DNA of 17,546 bases from Cytophagales bacterium (GTDB taxonomy: Bacteria > Bacteroidota > Bacteroidia > Cytophagales > Cyclobacteriaceae): contig JAJCYL010000562.1 of assembly GCA_029262955.1 (NCBI GenBank), positions 1 through 17,546 of the forward strand. The letters run 5' to 3'. A program made the translations under genes and the position numbers. The notes beneath the pieces were generated by a model that was given only the letters and a program-made list of their open reading frames with translations, was not told the DNA's origin and did no database searches. Positions 1 to 6,353 of the stretch are shown here, in pieces; positions within the stretch are counted from its first letter, which is position 1, and each line of letters starts with the position of its first letter.

Positions 1-72
1 CAGAATCTCATCCTTCCAAAAGAGGTGATTGAGTTCAGGATCTTTGCCGTTTAATTGCTTATCACTCATCAT
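1..72 (-). CDS. Partial unknown gene downstream of the hydrogenase protease
   Basis: The first 24 codons of a gene that continues beyond the left edge. The minus strand reads MMSDKQLNGKDPELNHLFWK and then DEIL with no stop. Its ATG overlaps the protease stop codon (ATGATGA arrangement, with a second ATG directly after), the usual sign of translational coupling, so it is probably the last or a late gene of the hydrogenase operon. Too little is visible for a family call. The start could be either of the two adjacent ATGs (72 or 69). Inference: an accessory or electron-transfer component of the hydrogenase, based on position only. Confidence 0.55.
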   Translation of the reverse strand, partial: MMSDKQLNGKDPELNHLFWKDEIL

Positions 73-623
73 ACAGGCATTTGATCACCGTATAAAATTG
101 CAAATTTCTCATCACTTTGTTCACCAAATTGACACACTTTATGAAGTGTATCAAAATACTCCATCACTCTTTCTCCTACCTCAGTAGTCAATTCAGGTCC
201 TGCTTTTTCTGGTCCCGGCTCAACATCCACTAGGTATAGTTCCTTTGGCCAGATACCAAAATGCTCCCCAATCACCAATAAATTTTCCGGTGAAATCACA
301 CCGGTTACCGCATCGCCAATCCTGGCCTGAATCTCTTCGGGACTTGGTGTACGACCACCCCATTTGAAAATGGTGAGCTCCCCAATTTGACGTTCTTCCC
401 TACTAATGGCGGTGAATAGAATAACACGATCGAAGGATTGCTCTAATGCCTGAAACCATTGAACAATGGCTATGGGACCCCAGTTGAACTCTTCAACAGT
501 AACATGCTGAGCCCAGGGTAGGGCTTTGATCTTTTCAAAAAGAAATGGGGCGACAGAATGATTGGATAAATTGTGATATCCTATTGTCCCTATGAGTATT
601 CTCTTATTCCACTCCACATGCAC
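69..623 (-). CDS. Divergent [NiFe]-hydrogenase maturation protease-like protein
   Basis: A homologue of the HybD/HycI/HupD endopeptidases that clip the C-terminal peptide of the large subunit after nickel insertion. The fold outline is visible: an N-terminal strand and turn (ILIGTIGYHNLSNHSVAP), a central VILFTAIS strand and a late SPENLLVIGEHFGIWPKEL segment that lines up with HybD SPHQLGL...FPKKL. By-eye alignment puts Asn21, Thr71 and Glu113 where HybD has its nickel ligands Glu16, Asp62 and His93, so all three appear changed. The large subunit it overlaps still ends in a cleavable-looking 22-residue tail, so either the protease works differently or it acts as a chaperone. The start is GTG at 623, overlapping the large-subunit end by 20 bp; GTG at 617 is an alternative. 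Length 184 aa is close to the family norm (about 160-200). Confidence 0.8.
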   Translation of the reverse strand: MHVEWNKRILIGTIGYHNLSNHSVAPFLFEKIKALPWAQHVTVEEFNWGPIAIVQWFQALEQSFDRVILFTAISREERQIGELTIFKWGGRTPSPEEIQARIGDAVTGVISPENLLVIGEHFGIWPKELYLVDVEPGPEKAGPELTTEVGERVMEYFDTLHKVCQFGEQSDEKFAILYGDQMPV

Positions 624-2478
624 AGGTTGTTACTTCGCGGGTTACAACATGTTTCTCGTTTTTCGACATAATATGGGTGGTGCATGGCATACATGGGTCA
701 AAACTCCGGATAGCCCTTAAAATGTCAATCCCTTTGTAGTCTTCAGGTTTTTCAAAATTTTCGAGTAGTGGTGTATTCATGACCGCTTCCTCATATGGTC
801 CGGGTGTACCCCACGGTGTTCTCGGTGCTGCATTCAAAGTTGAAGGTGTAATGATTTGGTAGTTGCCAATCACGCCATTTTCAATGACTAGGTGATGGGT
901 AAGGAAACCTCGCCCTGCACCCCAGGCTCCAAAACCGATATGAGTACCTGTCTTTGGAATTTCGTATTTCGTACTTACCTCGGTTTTACCTTCCCGAAGA
1001 AGCGATTGGGCAATCATCCAGTTTTCCATAGCGACAGCGGCAGAATAGGGAATGCAATATGCCCTAGCCCTGTTTCTCTCAAATGTGTTCCACTTCTCAG
1101 GAACATTCCATTCCATTTCTGCTTCAGGAAGCCTGTGAGCCGGAACCCGGATTTTCAAACTATGTCCTGTGGACTCCAAGAATTCACTTTTCGGTAGTTT
1201 TTGGGCTTTGGCTGTAATGTAAAGCCTGGCATAAGCACCTGCCTCCATGGGCATTCGATCCCAGGTAGGAGAGGTGTCCCAGCTGTATCGATCTTTCCAG
1301 CTCTGTTTGCCCGGCTTTGGTATGGTTTCTTTATTCCAGGGATGATGTGGACTTAATGGTGTACCCAATGGGTCATGTGTGAAGCGATGACCATCCCATT
1401 TTTCGTAATAAGAGTGTTCAACAAATTCTTCCATTCCTGCATTAATTTGTTGCAGGCTGGTGGTAACTACTTCTCCATCCACCACTATTCCTGGCGTTGC
1501 CCATCGGGCTTCACCCCATTTTTCACAATTTTCATAGGTGGCATCATAAACATCGGGCCTGTCCCAAACTCCAGTATCAGCCATCGTTGCCGGTCTTCGA
1601 CCACTATCAGCATAAGCGGGATCTTGTTCTAAGAAGAAATCGAAAATGTCATCCCAGATGCCACAGACCTTCTGGCCATAATCGAAGAATTTAATTAAAC
1701 GGGTGTAGACTTCATTAAGTGTGGTGATATCAACGGTGACAGATAAACCTCCTGGTACCACACTTTGAGGGTGCGGATACTTACCCCCAATGACTACATA
1801 AGCCTCACGGGCAACTCTGGTCATTTCTAACGCTTCTAAATACAGTCGTCCCTTCAGTGGGTTGAGGTCTTTCATTATATCCAGGATAGTTTTATAGCCA
1901 TGGACATTTTCGAATTTTGTAGCAGTTGTTTCTGCTTTAGATATCAGCTCAGGGTTAGTTTCTTTAACCAGATCCTCCGAGTAATCAGGACCAGCAAGTA
2001 AAAACAAGTGTAGGGGGTGATCATAAAGGTACTCAATGGCAAGAAGGATATTTCTCAAAGCAATGCCCAGTGGTGGAGGCTTGATGCCAACTGCCATTTC
2101 TATTGCCTGTGCACTGGTAGTTGCATGTACACCGCCACATACGCCACAAGCCCGGCTGCTGATATAGGCAGCATCACGAGGATCCCTGCCTTTCAGGATT
2201 ATCTCATAGCCTCGGAAAAGTGTAGCCATTGAATTAGTAGACAATACCTTTTTCTTTTCGAGATCAACCACACTGTGAAAGGCCAGTGCGCCAGCCACCC
2301 TGGTGACCGGATCATAATCGATGTTCTTGATGTACCCATTCTTCACCATCAGCTCTTTGAGCTTATCTTGTTCCTTGTCAAGCTCAACAACCTTGTATTC
2401 GTAAGGATTGGCTACACCTTCTTTCAGGAAAGCATTTCCTTGTTCATCAAATTCTATGGGTAAGTTCTTAAAGCACAT
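604..2478 (-). CDS. [NiFe]-hydrogenase large (catalytic) subunit
   Basis: The catalytic subunit carrying the Ni-Fe(CN)2CO site that oxidises H2. The N-terminal L1 motif is RACGVCGGVH (Cys111 and Cys114, His118). The C-terminal L2 motif is DPCMPCTTH (Cys596, Cys599, His602), giving the four cysteine ligands. A 22-residue extension follows His602, the expected cleavage point of the maturation protease, and this tail itself contains a CAC motif. Length 624 aa fits the longer large subunits of the actinobacterial-type (group 1h-like) uptake enzymes. The gene starts 14 bp after membrane protein E and overlaps the protease gene. It is separated from its small-subunit partner by five small membrane-protein genes, an unusual arrangement. 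Family identity is certain from the motifs; the subgroup (1h versus 1l) is inferred and would need phylogeny. Confidence 0.96.
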   Translation of the reverse strand: MCFKNLPIEFDEQGNAFLKEGVANPYEYKVVELDKEQDKLKELMVKNGYIKNIDYDPVTRVAGALAFHSVVDLEKKKVLSTNSMATLFRGYEIILKGRDPRDAAYISSRACGVCGGVHATTSAQAIEMAVGIKPPPLGIALRNILLAIEYLYDHPLHLFLLAGPDYSEDLVKETNPELISKAETTATKFENVHGYKTILDIMKDLNPLKGRLYLEALEMTRVAREAYVVIGGKYPHPQSVVPGGLSVTVDITTLNEVYTRLIKFFDYGQKVCGIWDDIFDFFLEQDPAYADSGRRPATMADTGVWDRPDVYDATYENCEKWGEARWATPGIVVDGEVVTTSLQQINAGMEEFVEHSYYEKWDGHRFTHDPLGTPLSPHHPWNKETIPKPGKQSWKDRYSWDTSPTWDRMPMEAGAYARLYITAKAQKLPKSEFLESTGHSLKIRVPAHRLPEAEMEWNVPEKWNTFERNRARAYCIPYSAAVAMENWMIAQSLLREGKTEVSTKYEIPKTGTHIGFGAWGAGRGFLTHHLVIENGVIGNYQIITPSTLNAAPRTPWGTPGPYEEAVMNTPLLENFEKPEDYKGIDILRAIRSFDPCMPCTTHIMSKNEKHVVTREVTTCACGVE

Positions 2479-2492
2479 ATTGGTAAGTTAGT

Positions 2493-2765
2493 CTATACAA
2501 GTTTTAAAACTTTGGCGATTTGAACCAAATGACCATCAACGGAAGTCAAACCGCCATGCAGTTGATCCAATGCACCATTGATTGTTCCGAGATGTCCGGA
2601 CAAAGGTTCAGAATCATCTGCTATTTTTTGCAATCCTCCAGCCAGCTGTTGCAGGTGGTTTCCAGCTCCTCTTAACGCCACAATAATCAGTAATAAATAT
2701 ATTACCAGTACTAGTACCACCAGAGCAACAACAATTAGGGTTATTAGTGTTAAAAGTTCGTGCAT
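2493..2765 (-). CDS. Small single-pass membrane protein E of the hydrogenase operon
   Basis: 90 residues. One very hydrophobic helix spans about residues 4-31, followed by a soluble amphipathic helical tail rich in Leu and Gly. An Arg follows the helix and the N terminus is short, favouring N-outside, C-inside. The tail aligns without gaps to protein C over about 43 residues: shared pattern LxxLxxGLxxI (from Leu38), then (I/L)NxxLxQ, GGL and VxxxL up to Leu80. E and C therefore look like tandem paralogues. The gene starts 1 bp after the stop of D and is followed 14 bp later by the large subunit, so it is in the structural operon. No named family was recognised; the tail is loosely reminiscent of DUF948-like coiled-coil proteins. 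Inferred role: membrane anchor or oligomeric scaffold for the hydrogenase. Confidence 0.85.
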   Translation of the reverse strand: MHELLTLITLIVVALVVLVLVIYLLLIIVALRGAGNHLQQLAGGLQKIADDSEPLSGHLGTINGALDQLHGGLTSVDGHLVQIAKVLKLV

Positions 2766-2766
2766 G

Positions 2767-3054
2767 TTATTTGTTTTTTGCCCTGTCGCTTAAAGCTCCT
2801 TTGAGCGTGTCTGCATTCGAATTGATTTCGCCGGCCACTTCCAATATTCTCGAGGCAACTGAAATGGTGTCATTTAAGTCTTTTATGTGATCGGTATTGC
2901 TGGCGATACCCAGTCCTGCTTGCTTCATTTCTAAAAAATAGCGTTCTATGCTACGGGCCGCAGCATATACCTGATGCAGGTATTTTATTATTAGTGGTAG
3001 CACTAATACTGCAACAACTAATAGAATGATCCAGAGTATGTATATAGCGCTCAT
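2767..3054 (-). CDS. Small single-pass membrane protein D of the hydrogenase operon
   Basis: 95 residues. A transmembrane helix covers about residues 3-24 and is followed by a basic stretch (K24, H27, R34, R38), which places the tail on the cytoplasmic side. The tail carries the motif NTxxIxxLxxTxxxAxxIL (Asn53 to Leu71), shared with proteins A and B, so D belongs to the second paralogous subfamily. The C terminus is polar (SDRAKNK). The ATG lies 1 bp after the stop of C and its own stop is 1 bp before E, giving tight translational coupling. No cysteines are present, so no cofactor role is suggested by sequence. Function is unknown; anchoring of the hydrogenase is inferred from context. Confidence 0.85.
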   Translation of the reverse strand: MSAIYILWIILLVVAVLVLPLIIKYLHQVYAAARSIERYFLEMKQAGLGIASNTDHIKDLNDTISVASRILEVAGEINSNADTLKGALSDRAKNK

Positions 3055-3055
3055 G

Positions 3056-3352
3056 TCAGTTGTATTTCTTTTGTTTTAAAGCTGAATTGATTGAATTGGT
3101 TAAAGATTCATTCACTCCCTTCAATCCGCCAGCGGTTTGAGTCAATCCCTCATTAAGTTTTGTCACTTCCGGAGGTAAATGTCCAGTCTCGGTTTCAATA
3201 GCTCGTAAGCCCAACCTTAATTTGGCAAGGTAACTGTCACCGGCGCCGCCAATTTTCCTTAGAGTTCTATGGATTCGATCCAAATGCACAATTAGCACGA
3301 TGACCAGTGCTAGTACGGCAAGAATGGTAATTATCATTAGAAGAATCAGCAT
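3056..3352 (-). CDS. Small single-pass membrane protein C of the hydrogenase operon
   Basis: 98 residues from the ATG at 3352. A longer reading from 3415 exists, but the extra 21 residues overlap protein B, are basic and Cys-containing, and would spoil the layout seen in the sister genes, so the internal start is preferred. Residues 1-23 form a transmembrane helix, followed by a basic patch (HLDRIHRTLRK) consistent with a cytoplasmic tail. The tail matches protein E residue for residue in spacing at Leu42, Leu45, Gly48-Leu49, Ile52, Asn67, Leu70, Gln72, Gly75-Gly76-Leu77, Val80 and Leu84. The gap to B is 4 bp and to D 1 bp. It appears to be a scaffold-like partner with no visible catalytic residues. 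Confidence 0.82.
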   Translation of the reverse strand: MLILLMIITILAVLALVIVLIVHLDRIHRTLRKIGGAGDSYLAKLRLGLRAIETETGHLPPEVTKLNEGLTQTAGGLKGVNESLTNSINSALKQKKYN

Positions 3353-3356
3353 AAGA

Positions 3357-3680
3357 CTATTTTTTAGACAACAAACAATCCGGACAACCGGGACAACCTT
3401 CAATGTGCGTTTCAACTACCTTTGCTCCATTCAGAATTTTCACGGCGGTTCCCAGGATTTCTCCAGCCACACGATTGGTGGTGGATAAGAAGATGGGAAT
3501 GTGAATTGTATTGTTAGCAACCAATTTACCCTGTGTCCAAATAGCTGACGCTCCACCCTCAATCTGCTTGGCGGTTTTACCAATTTGCCCCAGTAAAATA
3601 GCAACAACCACAATAACTACTACACCAACAAGGAGACTGCCGCCCCACACTATGATAATTGCCTGTTCAGAATATTCCAT
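3357..3680 (-). CDS. Small membrane protein B with a C-terminal Cys motif
   Basis: 107 residues, the longest of the five. A transmembrane helix spans about residues 8-31, followed by lysines 35 and 38, so the tail is predicted cytoplasmic. The tail contains the NTxxIxx(L/F)..TxxxAxxIL pattern shared with A and D (Asn57 to Leu76, with one inserted residue). Unlike its sisters it ends in HIEGCPGCPDC plus five residues: His92 and Cys96, Cys99, Cys102 in a CxxCxxC spacing. Such a cluster could bind a metal or an iron-sulfur centre, or be redox active. That is inference, but this is the only one of the five with cysteines and the only obvious candidate for passing electrons onward. It starts 1 bp after A stops. 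Confidence 0.85.
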   Translation of the reverse strand: MEYSEQAIIIVWGGSLLVGVVVIVVVAILLGQIGKTAKQIEGGASAIWTQGKLVANNTIHIPIFLSTTNRVAGEILGTAVKILNGAKVVETHIEGCPGCPDCLLSKK

Positions 3681-3681
3681 A

Positions 3682-3975
3682 TCAGTTGTTATTATCTAAG
3701 TCATGTAGCGCATTTGATACCAGGGAAAGATGCGAATCAATGTTTTTGGCGTCTTCTAGGATTGAGGTTGCCGTTTCATTGGTTTGCTGTAACCCCCAGA
3801 TGCTGGTTGTATTATCTTTTATTTGCTCAACCAATCCTAGCGCAGCAATGGCAAGGTTTAAAATTCTTTTAGCTGCCATGATAACCATAATTAGCAGTGC
3901 GGCCGCAGCTACTATTACAACAGCGCCAATTCCTAGCCACAGGTACCAGGATTGATATAATATTTCGTCATTCAT
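3682..3975 (-). CDS. Small single-pass membrane protein A of the hydrogenase operon
   Basis: 97 residues, first of the five, beginning 1 bp after the small-subunit stop. A short polar N terminus precedes a helix at about residues 11-34, then AAKRILN at the cytoplasmic edge. The tail has the motif NTxxIxxLxxTxxxAxxIL (Asn55 to Leu73) shared with D and, with one insertion, B. The C terminus is acidic and Asn-rich (HDLDNNN). There are no cysteines. Predicted N-out/C-in topology puts the helical tail on the side where a Tat-less hydrogenase would reside. No family was recognised. The inferred role is as part of a membrane scaffold contacting the hydrogenase dimer. Confidence 0.85.
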   Translation of the reverse strand: MNDEILYQSWYLWLGIGAVVIVAAAALLIMVIMAAKRILNLAIAALGLVEQIKDNTTSIWGLQQTNETATSILEDAKNIDSHLSLVSNALHDLDNNN

Positions 3976-3976
3976 T

Positions 3977-5155
3977 TTAACTACTTTTTACCTGATCATT
4001 ATTTTTTAACCTCTTAATTCCTTTACCGGGTTTAGGAGAATTCCTGAACTGCAGCTTTTCATAGAAATAATGGGTCATCTTTTCTCTTAAATTTGGCTGT
4101 TTCACATGTCCCCAACCGGATGGAACATGACCATTCTCTTTCCATCTTTGTGTCTTATTTTGATAAGACTGGGTCATGCGTCTTAAATTTCTCACCAGAA
4201 GACCAGTTGTCCTGGAAATATTAGAGGATACATTAGTTCCCGGTGGTGCCTGGTAAAATGGTGCAAACGAATCGGGGAACCCAGGCATGGTACACCCTAT
4301 GCAAGGTGCTCCTACATTCATGCAACCTCCCATACCTCCGAGGGCGCCTCGCTTATTAATATTGCACTGAACAACAGGGCCCCAACATCCAACTTCAACA
4401 AGGCATTCCTTGTCACCATGTTTTTCTGCAAAAGTTCCCTCTTCATAATATCCTGCTCTGGTACAGCCTCTGTGTACAGTCTCATCAAAAAGCCAGGCGG
4501 GTCGTCCCAATTCATCAAATTCAGGTAAAGGCCCAATGCCATGGAGATAGAGTAAAACAGCAACAACCGTTTCGGTGATATTGTCGCCTTGAGGAGCACA
4601 ACCAGGGATATTAACAACGGGTAACCCTAAGGCACTCCGATAGTCTTCCCCAAGCAGATCCATTACACTGGCAGCATTGGTGGGGTTACCCGCAGCAGCT
4701 GGCACACCGCCCCACGTGGCGCAAGTGCCTACCGCGATTACTGCCGCAGCGTGATCAGCCATTCTGGTTACCCAACTTGAGGATGGGATAGGTTGTGGGT
4801 CGCCATTTTCATCTTCATCAGCCCCAAGGCCTGACCAATATCCACCGGTCTCGGCAGCAAGGTCTTCATCCATTATAGAACCTTCACAAATTACAACAAA
4901 GGGTGCGCCCAATTCACCTTTCGCGGCCAAACGGAAAGGCTTGATGAATGCTTCGCCTGCATTTACTGCTAATACAGGGTGGTGCAAAACCACTTTAGGC
5001 ACTCCAGGTAATGTGCCACTTACCAAATCTTCAACTGAGGGGCTGCTGGCTCCAACTGCAGCAATTGAGCAGCCATCACAACTTCCACCGGCTATCCAGA
5101 AAGCATGTACTTCCTGGATGGCATTTGGCATTAAAGAACCATTTGTGGCAGCCAT
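3977..5155 (-). CDS. [NiFe]-hydrogenase small (Fe-S) subunit
   Basis: The electron-relay subunit. Proximal-cluster candidates are the CDGC motif (Cys26, Cys29), Cys145 in GTC and Cys186 in PGC; Asp27 is notable because an Asp ligand of the proximal cluster has been reported for group 1h enzymes. The distal cluster fits His228, Cys231, Cys251 and Cys257. The medial cluster fits Cys264, Cys285 and Cys288, with Cys278 at the spot that is usually Pro in [3Fe-4S] enzymes, so a [4Fe-4S] medial cluster is likely. PCIGC followed by TMPGFPD is typical of actinobacterial-type hydrogenases. There is no twin-Arg signal peptide, so the enzyme should face the cytoplasm. About 100 residues follow the last Cys, basic at the end. 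ATG at 5155; a later in-frame Met9 is possible. Confidence 0.95.
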   Translation of the reverse strand: MAATNGSLMPNAIQEVHAFWIAGGSCDGCSIAAVGASSPSVEDLVSGTLPGVPKVVLHHPVLAVNAGEAFIKPFRLAAKGELGAPFVVICEGSIMDEDLAAETGGYWSGLGADEDENGDPQPIPSSSWVTRMADHAAAVIAVGTCATWGGVPAAAGNPTNAASVMDLLGEDYRSALGLPVVNIPGCAPQGDNITETVVAVLLYLHGIGPLPEFDELGRPAWLFDETVHRGCTRAGYYEEGTFAEKHGDKECLVEVGCWGPVVQCNINKRGALGGMGGCMNVGAPCIGCTMPGFPDSFAPFYQAPPGTNVSSNISRTTGLLVRNLRRMTQSYQNKTQRWKENGHVPSGWGHVKQPNLREKMTHYFYEKLQFRNSPKPGKGIKRLKNNDQVKSS

Positions 5156-5289
5156 TTTTTTAGGTTAAAAGTGAGTCAATTTCTAAAAAAGTCATCCTGG
5201 GAGACTTGAATGATTTTAATTTACCAACTAAATGTTCTTTTACGGAGGAGTCATGTGATATTAATTAGAAAATTTTTTCTAAAACATCA
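5156..5289 (-). promoter_or_regulatory. Leader spacer upstream of the hydrogenase structural genes
   Basis: 134 bp between the hypE stop and the small-subunit ATG, the longest gap inside the minus-strand run. It contains the dyad TTAGAAAA-tt-TTTTCTAA at 5265-5282, just after hypE. The dyad is AT-only apart from one GC pair per arm, so it is a poor intrinsic terminator and could equally be an operator. No clear bacteroidotal TTTG / TAnnTTTG promoter was found. The spacing leaves room for a separate promoter for the structural genes, but nothing proves one. Confidence 0.3.
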
Positions 5290-6351
5290 CTAACAGATTC
5301 TGGGTAGCTGTTCACCTATTAGCATATTAATTACTCGTTTTCCTCCGATACCACTAAATAACACGGCCTGGCCTGGGTGATCTTCAACAATTTCACCAAT
5401 TATTGCCGCATGTGTGCCATATTCATGTTGACGTAATATATTGACCGCTTCATTTGCGATGTCAGGGTCGACAATTGTCAGAAATATACCCTCGTTCGCC
5501 ACGTAAAGTGGATCAAGACCCAACAATTCGCATGCGCTTTCAACCTGTTGATCAGTTGGGAGATTATCTTGATGAATATTGATACCCCAGGACGCTGATT
5601 TAGACATCTCTGTAAGAGAAGTACCAATGCCTCCCCGAGTTGGATCTCTGAGAAACTTAACTTTTTGACCAAATTGCTCAATTAGCCCCTCTACCATTTT
5701 ATGTAAGCATCTCGTATCACTTTCAATGGTGGTTTCAAATTCAAGGCCCTTCCTAACAGACATGATGGCTACACCATGGGTGGCAACCTGACCACTAACA
5801 ATTATTTTGTCTCCGACTTTGATATTGTTTTGATCAATTGATGCCCCAGGGAGAAGCTCTCCTACTCCGGTAGTATTAATGAATACCTTATCGCCTTTGC
5901 CCTTGTCAACCACCTTTGTATCACCGGTAATAATTTGAACACCTGATTCCTCAGCCGCCCACTTAATACCTACCAGAACATCCCAGAATTCCTTCATGGT
6001 TAAGCCTTCTTCCAGAATAAAACCGAGAGTTAGATACTTGGGGCGGGCTCCGCACATCGCAAGATCATTCACTGTCCCAAAAACTGATAATTCTCCGATA
6101 TTCCCTCCGGGAAAAAAGATTGGTGATACCACGAAACTATCGGTGGTAATGGCTAATTCACCAGAAGTGTTGATGATGGCTCCATCATGTTGCTTATCAA
6201 GAAATGGATTACTAAAAAGTTTAAATACTCCTGAATTGAGCAGTTTATTGGTAAGGAGTCCGCCACTTCCATGACCAAGGGTAATGTATTCAAAGTCAAG
6301 TTGTGGCATCGGGCATTGTAGCCCCATCTTGATCTTTGTGTCAGTGCTCAT
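5290..6351 (-). CDS. hypE: Hydrogenase maturation factor HypE
   Basis: A PurM-like ATP-dependent dehydratase that turns the carbamoyl group placed on its C-terminal Cys by HypF into thiocyanate, supplying the CN ligands of the Ni-Fe site with HypC-HypD. The sequence ends exactly in PRIC, the hallmark HypE tail carrying the modified cysteine. Upstream are the conserved LGHGSGG near the N terminus, DGAI, TTDSFVVSPIFFPGG, FGTVNDLAMCGARP, TGDTKVV and RDPTRGG. The chosen ATG at 6351 gives 353 aa and lies 2 bp after the hypD stop. A longer reading from 6462 would overlap hypD by over 100 bp and adds residues that do not look like HypE. It is the last accessory gene before the structural genes. Confidence 0.95.
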   Translation of the reverse strand: MSTDTKIKMGLQCPMPQLDFEYITLGHGSGGLLTNKLLNSGVFKLFSNPFLDKQHDGAIINTSGELAITTDSFVVSPIFFPGGNIGELSVFGTVNDLAMCGARPKYLTLGFILEEGLTMKEFWDVLVGIKWAAEESGVQIITGDTKVVDKGKGDKVFINTTGVGELLPGASIDQNNIKVGDKIIVSGQVATHGVAIMSVRKGLEFETTIESDTRCLHKMVEGLIEQFGQKVKFLRDPTRGGIGTSLTEMSKSASWGINIHQDNLPTDQQVESACELLGLDPLYVANEGIFLTIVDPDIANEAVNILRQHEYGTHAAIIGEIVEDHPGQAVLFSGIGGKRVINMLIGEQLPRIC

Positions 6352-6353
6352 TA

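Noticed and set aside
892..2463. Several plus-strand open readings of 60-100 codons inside the large-subunit gene
   Set aside because: They are antisense to a strongly conserved gene, have low-complexity or Cys/His-scattered composition and no family resemblance.
3353..3415. Upstream extension of membrane protein C
   Set aside because: It would overlap protein B and put a basic Cys-containing segment before the membrane helix, unlike its paralogue E; the ATG at 3352 fits the spacing of the array.
4318..4617. 99-codon minus-strand reading inside the small-subunit gene
   Set aside because: It is in an alternative frame of a well-supported hydrogenase subunit with all expected cysteines; the hydrophobic stretch is a frame artefact.
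5265..5282. Dyad TTAGAAAA-tt-TTTTCTAA as an intrinsic terminator after hypE
   Set aside because: Almost no GC pairs and a 2-nt loop; too weak for a terminator, so kept only as a note within the leader region.
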